In this document: one piece after another, positions 14,406-21,412 of the stretch
Layout: each line of letters opens with the position of its first letter
How positions within the stretch are numbered: the stretch's first letter is position 1
Assembly (NCBI GenBank): GCA_036397475.1
Contig: DASWIV010000245.1
Location: 1 to 25,407, forward strand
DNA length: 25,407 bases
Origin: DASWIV01 sp036397475
GTDB taxonomy: Bacteria; JAJVIF01; JAPKYR01
Direction of reading: 5' to 3'
Translations under genes and position numbers: made by a program
The notes under the pieces: model-generated
What the model was told of the DNA's origin: nothing
The model's input: the letters and a program-made list of their open reading frames with translations, nothing else
Databases searched by the model: none

Positions 14406-17147
14406 CTACCATCCATCCCAATCAGTGGGAGCAGGCCGGCAGCTTGATGCCCAGACCAGGTTACCCGCGCCTGTTCCGGAATCCCCAACCCACATCGTGT
14501 GATCCCACGCTTCCTCGTCACCGAAATTACCTGGATCGTCGACATGGTCTATGGGATCGAATGCAATAAATCTTCCGCCATCATTACCGGCAGGATTCAC
14601 ACCGCTGCATCCGGCGACATTGTTATCCCACGTACTGAGCAGATTCAGTCCCTGGTCGTATCGCGCGAACATCGCTGCCTGGCCCGTACCACCGGGACCC
14701 CCGCTGATGACAAGCCTGCAGTGTTCGGCAAGCGGATTCTCACCAGTAAAAACACGATGGTCTATCTCGATATCGCCGCGTGCGCCTGTTGAACCCAGTC
14801 CGTAACCCGGATTGGAAATGCCGGCGTCCAGTGCGTTATATACAGAATCGGCGACTGTACCACTCGTGTTTATCCGGTGAATCGTTCCTCCGACAGTCTC
14901 GTCGGTGAAAATGAACATATCGCCTGAGAGGTAGCTTATCGCCATATCGAACACTTCCACTCCGGACGGCTGAACTGTCAGCATATCGAGTATAAATTCA
15001 GCGGAACCGACCGCGTAGTTGTTGCTCTTAAGCAATTCATACGTATTGCCACTGGCATCGATAACCCAGAGATCTCCGGAATCATCGAAATCCATCGCGA
15101 TAACTTCACCCGTCGGAATTGTCTTTGTGTAAAGAAGTGTAGCAGGAGTCTGCGTTGTATTGTTGATATTTCCGATGAATTTGATCTGGCTTGGCTGGCT
15201 TGCACCGACAAACGCGACAACATCGTCTGTTTCGGTTCCGTCGCCATAAGTGTCATTATGGTCTACATCCCAGTGCTGGATCACATTGTTTCCGTCGTTG
15301 TCGATATCATAAGCGTGCGACCACAGTCGGCACCAGTCGTCCTCACATGAATTGTCGCCGGTCGGACCGTCTGAACAGTAACCGGGATAATCGGTTTCAT
15401 AGTTCAGCCTCATGACGTTGATCCAGTTCCAGTTAAGTGACGCGAGCGTGTATTGAATCAGAGTCGTTCCGTCAGATAAAAATACGACTTCATCAGCATC
15501 GTCATCTGTCCATGCGTAATCGATATAACCAAAAGTCCCTGTTCCGCATGTTACCGATAATTCCTGGACCGCGATATCCAGCGGATTATTTGTCGGATCG
15601 ATTGGATACTGGTAATCGTTGCATTCATCCTTTACCCGGCAGTAAAGATCGAAATCACCTATACCATATACCGACCAGTCTATCGTGATCGTATCGGAAT
15701 CTGCGCCCACATTGTCCCAGTTTGGCGAATTTCCGTCCGCCACAAGGCTCCACGAATAATGAAGCGGATCCCCTTCGGGATCGAGAGCAGCGACTGTGTA
15801 ATCCTCCACATCGACCTCGAACGGATTTTCATCCCCCGATATCGCCCCGACACTTGGCGCCTGGTTTGTAGCGCAACCGCCATCGCCGGACACGCTTACA
15901 TATGTGCGAAAATAAGCAGCGAGATTTGCGTCGGGAGCAGCTGTGCCAAATCCCTGGTCGTATGTCTTGGGATCCGGGTAATTAATCGTGATCAATATTG
16001 GTATATCAGCGGTACCTGTCGGTTCGTAGGGATCGAGATCGAAACTGTAAGTGCTTCCGGTTTCATTGAACGGCAAAATCACCTGGTTAATGCCCTGAAC
16101 TGGACCATTTTCAAAAAACGAATCATCGCCGTCAATCTGGATGGAAGCGATGCTGTCTGGTACTGATTCTCCTCCGCCATCGCCATCCAGTGCCTGCCAG
16201 TCGAAAACCGTCATGTTGATATGGATGTTACCACCCGCCACTCCGGGACCCTCGTAATAAAGCGTCGACTCCGATGTATCAACCGAAACATGAAACGCTT
16301 CCACCTGGTTCGCCGCGAGTGAAAAATCATCGACCCCGTTAACTCCATTATTAGCAGGCTCTTCCCAGCTCGCGATTACAGCGTACTGGAAATTGATCGG
16401 ATTCGGGATCGGTTCGAACTGGATTTCATAATAACGGGAATTCGTGGCTCCCGATGAAAAGCTTCCGCGTGACTGCGTCCACGTTGCCGTGTCAATCACA
16501 GCGTCATCCATTGAATCGGTCGCGCCAAGTACATCGGCAAAAACTTTATAACCGTTCAGCGTCGATGACGGTGAATATCCCGGGGTACCGAAATTACCCG
16601 GAGTGAATCCGAATATTCCGGGCGACGTGAACTCCTTCGGATTGAACCATCTGGTCAGCCCGTCCTGGTTCAAGAGGATTGCCCCCGTTGATCCATCCAG
16701 CGTCGCCGTTACAATATCGGGTTCATTGTACGTCTCGGTCGCATCGGCGATGAATACGCCCCTGACATCGAACCCGAGATATTTCGGGAATCCCGTAAAC
16801 GGATGAGTTATATCTACCGTCAGAGTGATAATTCCGCTCGACTGGTACTGGGTGGTGTTCAGATTTTTAAATGAAATAAGATTTAAAGGCGATCCTGGCG
16901 GCTGCAGAAACTGCGTCACATTAGCCTTGAACGCTGTCCCTCGAACCGGGACAAAATCTATTGTATTTTCTTCGGGATCGATTGTTACATCGTAGTAGCC
17001 CCACAGGAACTGGCTTGATGTACTTCCGGTTTCGATGGAAGCCCCCCCGGTAAGTCCGTTTCCTGCATCCGGCACTACTGGTGAATCTGATTTCGCGCAA
17101 CCTGAAATAAGAACTGCCAGGATGGCAAACAGAATTGTTTGTCGCAT
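14406..17147 (-). CDS. Secreted lipoprotein: family domain, PKD domain, propeller-like C-terminus
   Basis: This is the largest paralog at 913 residues, with lipobox LISGC (Cys17). The shared domain covers residues 45-420: FLWGYYDVTID, THPFTGFPKYLGFDVRGVF (114-132), LLNQDGLTRWFNPKEF (158-173), VIASWEEP and VFDW (314-317). A PKD domain follows at about 428-510 (NQAPSVGAISGDE, then DPEGDPLHYSWSL, then IGDFDLYCRVKDE). The remaining 400 residues are Asp/Gly-rich and contain blade-like stretches such as MDFDDSGDLWVIDASGN. This suggests a beta-propeller, although no named family is clear. Four cysteines in 15-20 residues (CSDGPTGDNSCEDDWC and nearby) could form disulfides outside the cytoplasm. The ATG follows a GAGAGGAAAG ribosome binding site. 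The 133-base upstream region carries several TATAAT boxes and an inverted repeat, so this is probably the first gene of the lipoprotein operon. Confidence 0.85.
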   Translation of the reverse strand: MRQTILFAILAVLISGCAKSDSPVVPDAGNGLTGGASIETGSTSSQFLWGYYDVTIDPEENTIDFVPVRGTAFKANVTQFLQPPGSPLNLISFKNLNTTQYQSSGIITLTVDITHPFTGFPKYLGFDVRGVFIADATETYNEPDIVTATLDGSTGAILLNQDGLTRWFNPKEFTSPGIFGFTPGNFGTPGYSPSSTLNGYKVFADVLGATDSMDDAVIDTATWTQSRGSFSSGATNSRYYEIQFEPIPNPINFQYAVIASWEEPANNGVNGVDDFSLAANQVEAFHVSVDTSESTLYYEGPGVAGGNIHINMTVFDWQALDGDGGGESVPDSIASIQIDGDDSFFENGPVQGINQVILPFNETGSTYSFDLDPYEPTGTADIPILITINYPDPKTYDQGFGTAAPDANLAAYFRTYVSVSGDGGCATNQAPSVGAISGDENPFEVDVEDYTVAALDPEGDPLHYSWSLVADGNSPNWDNVGADSDTITIDWSVYGIGDFDLYCRVKDECNDYQYPIDPTNNPLDIAVQELSVTCGTGTFGYIDYAWTDDDADEVVFLSDGTTLIQYTLASLNWNWINVMRLNYETDYPGYCSDGPTGDNSCEDDWCRLWSHAYDIDNDGNNVIQHWDVDHNDTYGDGTETDDVVAFVGASQPSQIKFIGNINNTTQTPATLLYTKTIPTGEVIAMDFDDSGDLWVIDASGNTYELLKSNNYAVGSAEFILDMLTVQPSGVEVFDMAISYLSGDMFIFTDETVGGTIHRINTSGTVADSVYNALDAGISNPGYGLGSTGARGDIEIDHRVFTGENPLAEHCRLVISGGPGGTGQAAMFARYDQGLNLLSTWDNNVAGCSGVNPAGNDGGRFIAFDPIDHVDDPGNFGDEEAWDHTMWVGDSGTGAGNLVWASSCRPAPTDWDGW

Positions 17148-17212
17148 GACTTCTTTCCTCTCAATGCGTCGTTATTTGGAAACCCCGGTCCGATACGGGT
17201 AATATGTCCAAC

Positions 17213-17248
17213 TTCGCTATTATACTCAAATTATATTCTTATAGCGAA
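17213..17248 (-). promoter_or_regulatory. Promoter region of the lipoprotein cluster with an 8-bp inverted repeat
   Basis: A perfect inverted repeat, TTCGCTAT (17213-17220) and ATAGCGAA (17241-17248), has a 20-base spacer. Two minus-strand TATAAT hexamers overlap or lie inside it (17219-17224 and 17230-17235), and a third lies just outside (17256-17261). None has a strong -35; TTGCCT (17251-17256) lies 15 bases from the middle one. The position about 65-100 bases before the first lipoprotein gene suits an operator, but no cognate regulator is known. Confidence 0.45.
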
Positions 17249-17280
17249 TTAGGCAATTATATCTTGCAATTCGAAAGTGT

Positions 17281-18738
17281 TTAATCAGAGAATATAATGG
17301 CTCGCTGTGTACCTTCATTCACGCCAAGTGTGGCTTTGAGGTTGCTGTCGGCAATCAGCCAGCTGTATACGGCCTGCAGGTAAAGCGTCTCAGCCTTACG
17401 GTGCTGCAGGTCTGAGTCCTGGTAATCAAGGTATGTAATTACTCCTTCCCTGTACCCAAGCTCCGCTATTCTGAGCGCTTCAGCCGCGCTATCCACCGTC
17501 CTGCCCGACACAGTTATCCGCTCGATCGCTTCATTGTACTTTAAATACGCATTCTCGACTTGCAGAGCAACAACCGATTTCGTCTCCTCGAGTTGTTCTT
17601 CCAGCGCATTCTTCTGTGACTCCGCGCTATCCGTCTGAGCGCTCGACCGTCCCGAATCGAACAATGTATAAGAAAGATTCAAGAGAACTCGCCAGCTATC
17701 CTTGTCTCCGAATCCGGTTACAGTGTCCTGGTACGCGTAGTTTCCTGATAAGGCGAGTGTCGGACGATTCCTGAGTGACAGTTTGCCTACCTCGGCAAGG
17801 CTTATGGCATTTTCCAGGATCTGCAGATCCTTTCTGTTCTCAAGCGCGTTACCTATCGCTTCGTCCAGTGAAATATCAATCTCAACCGGCTCGATCGAAT
17901 CAGGATCGGGAGGAACAATCTCCATATCCGCCGACATATCCTGTCCCATTTTCTGCGAGAGGCTGCTCAGTGCCAGCTCCGCGTTTGTCTGGGCTTGCAA
18001 TAATTCTTCCTGGGACGTTGCCAGGCTTACTTCGGCTCGCAGCACTTCGAAGTAAGCCACATCGCCGGTGTCGTACCTGACGTTGGCTATCCTCAATCTT
18101 TCTTCTGCGGTGCTTACAGCCTGCTCCGAAACCCCAACAAGCGCCCTGGTCAGTGCCGCATTCAAAAATGCGGTTTCTACTTCATTGGTAATCGTCTCCA
18201 CCGCGCGCTCATAGGCAAGCAGAGAATTCTGCAGTTCAAGACTCGCCCCGCGACGTGCGAGCGACCCCGCTCCGAACAGGTAAACAGGTTGATTCAGTGT
18301 AAGAGACCCCTGCGAAATTATATCGGTCGTTGAAATTTCCTGGCTGATGGGCATTCCGTCCGGACCCGTAATTTCAAAGGACTGCGCCGGACCGGATGAC
18401 GACGCGGTCGCGGAAAGTTGCAGCGAAGGATAATAGATCAGGCTGGCATACCTCTCGGACGCATACGCTGCTTCGATCTCCTCGCGAAGCTGGTTCAGCT
18501 TGTGATTGTTGACAAGCGCGTACTGCACCGCGAAATCCATATCGTAAAGGTCGGGATATTCGAGCGGGATCTCAGCGATCAGCCTGTTGATCGCAAAATG
18601 GTCGCCCGACGAATTCGTGACTGAATTGAAGCCGGGATTTAAAAGGTCGCTCATTCCTTCGCGGGAAGTCGACTGCGAATACGCAGCGGTCGAAAGGCAC
18701 ATTACAATCAAGGCTGAAATTGTAAATAATATGAGCAT
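17281..18738 (-). CDS. TolC-family outer-membrane efflux/export protein
   Basis: The 485-residue precursor has a signal peptide (about 1-21, ending near AAYSQ) and is close to the usual TolC length of 470-490. It shows the two internal OEP repeats. In the first, A...AL..N..L...R.EIEAA is followed by YYPSL.LSATA and LNQPVYLFG. In the second, LDEAIGNALENRKDL is followed by RPTLALSGNYAY, LNLSYTLFDSG and a long coiled-coil segment ending GYREGVITYLDYQD. Trimers of this family form an outer-membrane barrel with a periplasmic helical tunnel. They work with RND, ABC or MFS pumps or with type I secretion systems. No adaptor or pump gene is in the window. It lies 133 bases upstream of the lipoprotein cluster in the same direction, with no clear terminator between them. 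An extended -10 promoter lies just upstream. The ribosome binding site GGGAAGAGAG is weak. Confidence 0.9.
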   Translation of the reverse strand: MLILFTISALIVMCLSTAAYSQSTSREGMSDLLNPGFNSVTNSSGDHFAINRLIAEIPLEYPDLYDMDFAVQYALVNNHKLNQLREEIEAAYASERYASLIYYPSLQLSATASSSGPAQSFEITGPDGMPISQEISTTDIISQGSLTLNQPVYLFGAGSLARRGASLELQNSLLAYERAVETITNEVETAFLNAALTRALVGVSEQAVSTAEERLRIANVRYDTGDVAYFEVLRAEVSLATSQEELLQAQTNAELALSSLSQKMGQDMSADMEIVPPDPDSIEPVEIDISLDEAIGNALENRKDLQILENAISLAEVGKLSLRNRPTLALSGNYAYQDTVTGFGDKDSWRVLLNLSYTLFDSGRSSAQTDSAESQKNALEEQLEETKSVVALQVENAYLKYNEAIERITVSGRTVDSAAEALRIAELGYREGVITYLDYQDSDLQHRKAETLYLQAVYSWLIADSNLKATLGVNEGTQRAIIFSD

Positions 18739-18765
18739 CTCTCTTCCCGAAATTTCTGACAGGGG

Positions 18766-18774
18766 ATTATAACA
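18766..18774 (-). promoter_or_regulatory. Extended -10 promoter of the TolC-family gene
   Basis: The minus strand reads TGTTATAATCCC, identical over 12 bases to the element in front of the TPR gene at 5127-5138. It lies 27 bases before the ATG, giving a leader of about 20 bases. No clear -35 is present. Confidence 0.6.
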
Positions 18775-18867
18775 CTATTGAATAAAAAATCATTAACGGA
18801 GCACTGGCATCCTGCCGGTCGGTCCACCATCGTCCCGATAGCGCCTGCAGCCCCTTGAGAATAAATT

Positions 18868-19030
18868 CAATACATGCAAAGCATGTATGAAATTTGAAAA
18901 AACCTCAGCAACCAATTATTCATACGCAGCAGGAAAAAAAAAACCTGAACAATCAATTATTCATACGCAGCAGGAAAAAAAAAACCCTCCGCCACCATTA
19001 TTTTCATACATGCAAAGCATGTATGAAAAT
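18868..19030. repeat. Repeat array: two long palindromes flanking two near-identical A-tract units
   Basis: Both ends carry the palindrome ATACATGC-AAA-GCATGTAT (18870-18888 and within 19000-19030). The right copy extends to a perfect 14-bp stem, ATTTTCATACATGC with its complement, closed by a 3-base loop. Between them are two units (from about 18913 and 18954) that both read CAATTATTCATACGCAGCAGG followed by ten A and CC, 41 bases apart. On the minus strand each unit begins with G-rich bases and a T tract, like the tail of the adjacent cold-shock terminator. The GGCGGAGGG-T tract of that terminator is repeated once at about 18980-18993. No coding potential is evident. The rest of 18739-19086 holds only the tolC-type promoter and unremarkable sequence. 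Confidence 0.75.
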
Positions 19031-19060
19031 TAAAAAACCCTCCGCCTTATCCGGGGAGGG
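19031..19060 (-). terminator. Rho-independent terminator of the cold-shock gene
   Basis: On the minus strand the stem CCCTCC/GGAGGG (19055-19060 with 19038-19043) is followed directly by six T (19032-19037). It begins 26 bases after the stop codon of the cold-shock gene. Confidence 0.8.
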
Positions 19061-19086
19061 CTTCCTTAAATTACGGTCTGCACTGC

Positions 19087-19398
19087 TCAGAGCGGTTCCC
19101 CATCGAGTGACGAGTTGTACGACTCGGATTCTGTCTCCTCCTGGCTTGTTGGCACCGGAGCCAGATCAGCATCCTCGAGCATCGTTCCCCCACTCGCATC
19201 GACAGCACGGACATTCGCCGCCTGAAGTCCCTTTGAGGTGTCGACAATGTCAAACTGGACAGTCTGCCCCTCTTTAAGGTCCTTGAAGCCGTCCATGGTG
19301 ATAGAGGAGTAATGAACGAATACGTCGCTCTCCCCCTCTCTCTCGATGAAACCGAAGCCTTTCGCAGTGTTAAACCACTTAACCTTCCCGGTATTCAA
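19087..19398 (-). CDS. csp: Cold-shock-domain RNA/DNA-binding protein with acidic C-terminal tail
   Basis: This is a 103-residue protein starting with NTGKVKWFNTAKGFGFIER, the hallmark of CspA-type OB folds. RNP1 (KGFGFI) and RNP2 (DVFVHY) are intact, followed by GQTVQFDIV and GLQAANVRA. These proteins bind single-stranded RNA or DNA and act as RNA chaperones. I place the start at TTG (19396-19398) because AGGAGG lies exactly six bases upstream and every Csp begins at this point. The open frame extends 24 codons further (to 19470), but that stretch is not Csp-like. After the about 67-residue domain there is a tail of about 35 residues rich in Glu, Asp and Ser (SQEETESESYNSS). Most stand-alone Csp proteins of 65-70 residues lack one. 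The gene is divergent from recF and closed by a terminator at 19031-19060. Confidence 0.93.
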   Translation of the reverse strand: MNTGKVKWFNTAKGFGFIEREGESDVFVHYSSITMDGFKDLKEGQTVQFDIVDTSKGLQAANVRAVDASGGTMLEDADLAPVPTSQEETESESYNSSLDGEPL

Positions 19399-19441
19399 AA
19401 CAGGCCTCCTTGGGAAGATATGGAGCCGAAAGGCAAATATT

Positions 19442-19450
19442 ATGATACCA
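19442..19450 (-). promoter_or_regulatory. Probable promoter of the cold-shock gene
   Basis: The minus strand has TGGTATCAT, an extended -10 with one mismatch to TATAAT, 43 bases before the TTG start. The leader would be about 36 bases and includes the AGGAGG. No clear -35 is present. Confidence 0.45.
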
Positions 19451-19515
19451 GAAAATATCAGGTTATTCATTAATATTTATCAACAAAATCCATTCATTTC
19501 ACATGCCCCTAATTA

Positions 19516-19524
19516 TGTTAAAAT
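19516..19524 (+). promoter_or_regulatory. Probable extended -10 promoter of recF
   Basis: The plus strand has TGTTAAAAT (-10 hexamer TAAAAT at 19519-19524). Upstream TTCACA (19498-19503) could be a -35 with a short 15-base spacer. Only ten bases separate the hexamer from the GTG, so the transcript would be almost leaderless. Confidence 0.45.
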
Positions 19525-19534
19525 CTTCTCCCGC

Positions 19535-20662
19535 GTGATCATTCACAGCATCAAAACCTTTAATTTCAGAAATCTGGAGAGCTCATCCCTCGAATTCTCC
19601 CCCCACGCCAACTTCATTTCAGGACTCAATGGCCAGGGCAAGACAAATCTCCTCGAAGCGATCTACTGGATATCAGCCCTGAACGGCAAAAAAGGAACCG
19701 CGTCCGACGCTTATAAATACGGCGAAAGATCCTTCCGCATCTCCGCTGACATCACATTCGAAGGCATCCGGCACACTGTGGACCTCCACGTCGAGGGCAG
19801 GAGCAGGAAACTTACTATCGACGGAAGCCCGCCAAAACGAAAACGCGATTATCTCAGAAATGTGCTTGTTGTCGACTTCTTTCCCGAAGACCTGTTAATA
19901 CTCCTGATGGAACCAGCTTTACGGCGGCGTTTCCTCGATATCGCCTGCACACAGTTCGATCTAACCCACGAGGAAGTCCTGCGCCGCTTCAAACGTACTC
20001 TCGAGCAGAGAAATTCACTTTTAAAAAATGAGGAATTCATCGATCCTGGCGTTATAGACACTTTTGACCGTCCGCTTGCCGAATTATCCGCGCAGATAAC
20101 GATTTCCCGGTTAATTCTGCTGGAGAACCTAGGAAAACGAACCGACGAAATCTTCCGTGAAGGCATCGGCGAAAAATATGCCGCCGAGTTGTCATATCTG
20201 ACGTCTGTCGATGGAATCCCATCGAGAGCGGATCCGGAAACTGCTAACCAGGCCAGTACTTACAATAAAATATATTACGATCTCTATTCTGAAAACAGGC
20301 AAAGGGATTTCCTCGCCAAACGCACAACCTCGGGTCCGCATCGCGATGATTTCGCCATGACCCTGAACGGGAAAACTGTAAGGACATTCGCGAGCAGGGG
20401 CGAAGTCAGATCCGCCATGTTCGCGTTGCATCTTGCGAGATTTCATGTCCTCGCCGAGAAAAGGAAAATCGAACCTGTTGTTCTGATCGACGATGTCATG
20501 AGCGAACTGGACCACAACCGGCGACAGCGCGTCCTGGAGCTTCTTCCGCCCGGACAGGTGTTCCTGACATCATGCGATCCGCCTGAAAACCTGGACTCAA
20601 TTGTTCCCGGGGAAATTTTTCATTTCGAAGTTGACGGTGGGAAGGTCAGGTCACTGGATTAA
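19535..20662 (+). CDS. recF: DNA replication and repair protein RecF
   Basis: RecF is an SMC-like ATPase that binds gapped DNA and helps RecR and RecO load RecA. With a GTG start at 19535 the product is 375 residues, close to the 357-370 of known RecF. It opens with the expected strand and FRNLE motif. Visible motifs are Walker A GLNGQGKTN (30-38), the FFPEDLLILL..P..RRRFLD segment (115-136), the signature TTSGPHRDD (264-272), FASRGEVR (285-292, FASQGQ-like in other RecF) and Walker B VVLIDDVMSELD (315-326). The frame stays open upstream to 19346, but those 63 codons overlap the cold-shock gene and are not RecF-like. No Shine-Dalgarno precedes the GTG. recF normally sits in the dnaA-dnaN-recF-gyrB cluster, but none of those genes is in this window. 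Confidence 0.95.
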   Translation: MIIHSIKTFNFRNLESSSLEFSPHANFISGLNGQGKTNLLEAIYWISALNGKKGTASDAYKYGERSFRISADITFEGIRHTVDLHVEGRSRKLTIDGSPPKRKRDYLRNVLVVDFFPEDLLILLMEPALRRRFLDIACTQFDLTHEEVLRRFKRTLEQRNSLLKNEEFIDPGVIDTFDRPLAELSAQITISRLILLENLGKRTDEIFREGIGEKYAAELSYLTSVDGIPSRADPETANQASTYNKIYYDLYSENRQRDFLAKRTTSGPHRDDFAMTLNGKTVRTFASRGEVRSAMFALHLARFHVLAEKRKIEPVVLIDDVMSELDHNRRQRVLELLPPGQVFLTSCDPPENLDSIVPGEIFHFEVDGGKVRSLD

Positions 20663-20687
20663 AAAAAATCCATGCAATTGCCGCATG
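20661..20687 (-). terminator. Possible terminator of the winged-helix regulator gene
   Basis: On the minus strand a short stem, CATGC/GCATG (20683-20687 and 20671-20675) with a 7-base loop, is followed by GGATTTTTTTT. It lies 36 bases past the regulator's stop. Its T run overlaps the TAA of the convergent recF gene. The stem is only five base pairs, so strength is uncertain. Confidence 0.5.
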
Positions 20688-20723
20688 CCACCATTTGGCC
20701 TTTATAATGCGGCTTACACGAGG

Positions 20724-21260
20724 TCAGGAAGGCTTTTCGAAAAATGAGATCAGGAATTCAATTTCTATACAGTCCTCGGAGCCATCCGCGAACGCTTCAA
20801 GATTCTCCCACAACGTCTTCCGTATCGCTATAAATTCTCTACCGAATTCCCTGATTCTGGACTTGGATATTTTAATGCATTTTCTTGACGCTGACGCTAT
20901 ACACTTATCATTTTCCAGCAATGCCTTGAGAAAATCGTCCACCATGCTCTGCATGACATTGGCTATCGCATTGTCCATATATTCATGATCATCATCAGCC
21001 GAGACAAAATGCTTTACATCCTCATTTTTCAAATACACGGCTTCGGAGAGATTCTTGACCTTGCGGCTGTCTACCTGCTCGATTAATTTTACGCCAAGTA
21101 ATTTTTTAAAATGATAATATAGAATTTTGCGATCGAACCCCAGCGATTCAGCCACATCTGAGACTGTCATTGGTTTCGAAAGCAAATTGTATATTTTATA
21201 CCGCAGGGGATCGGCGAGTATTTTTAAAATTTCAATTTGATATGGACTTAAATTGTTCAT
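20724..21260 (-). CDS. ArsR-like winged-helix transcriptional regulator
   Basis: This is a 178-residue protein with an N-terminal winged helix: LADPLRYKIYNLL, then the helix-turn-helix VSDVAESLGFDRKILYYHFKKL, then the wing IEQVDSRKVKNLSE. It resembles HTH_20/ArsR-like proteins. The remaining 100 residues are helical and probably form a dimer or sensor part. There is no CxC metal site of the classical ArsR type. The frame opens at an ATG at 21293. That codon lies in the spacer of the best promoter match (TTGCGG, 17 bases, TATAAT at 21285-21313), so I chose the ATG at 21260, 24 bases after the -10. No strong Shine-Dalgarno precedes it. The gene is divergent from the TPM-domain gene (152-base gap), which makes that gene, or itself, a likely target. 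The inducer is unknown. Confidence 0.82.
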   Translation of the reverse strand: MNNLSPYQIEILKILADPLRYKIYNLLSKPMTVSDVAESLGFDRKILYYHFKKLLGVKLIEQVDSRKVKNLSEAVYLKNEDVKHFVSADDDHEYMDNAIANVMQSMVDDFLKALLENDKCIASASRKCIKISKSRIREFGREFIAIRKTLWENLEAFADGSEDCIEIEFLISFFEKPS

Positions 21261-21284
21261 TTCAAATTCTGAACTGGAATTCGG

Positions 21285-21313
21285 ATTATACATACAATGA
21301 CTTATTTCCGCAA
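21285..21313 (-). promoter_or_regulatory. Promoter of the winged-helix regulator gene
   Basis: On the minus strand TTGCGG (21308-21313) and TATAAT (21285-21290) are exactly 17 bases apart. The -10 is perfect. The position implies that the upstream ATG at 21291-21293 is not transcribed. Confidence 0.55.
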
Positions 21314-21412
21314 TTACTTTAACGGATTTCTTTATCGAATCAAATACAGTTCGGTGACAACTGCCGCGGGTTCCACATTCACGGCTCGATACGACATTAT
21401 TTATGAATTAAC

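Noticed and set aside
19399..19470. Upstream extension of the cold-shock gene by 24 codons
   Set aside because: AGGAGG and a TTG at ideal spacing fix the start at 19398, and the extension is not Csp-like.
19346..19534. Upstream extension of recF by 63 codons
   Set aside because: It overlaps the cold-shock gene and both promoters, and RecF proteins begin at the point chosen here.
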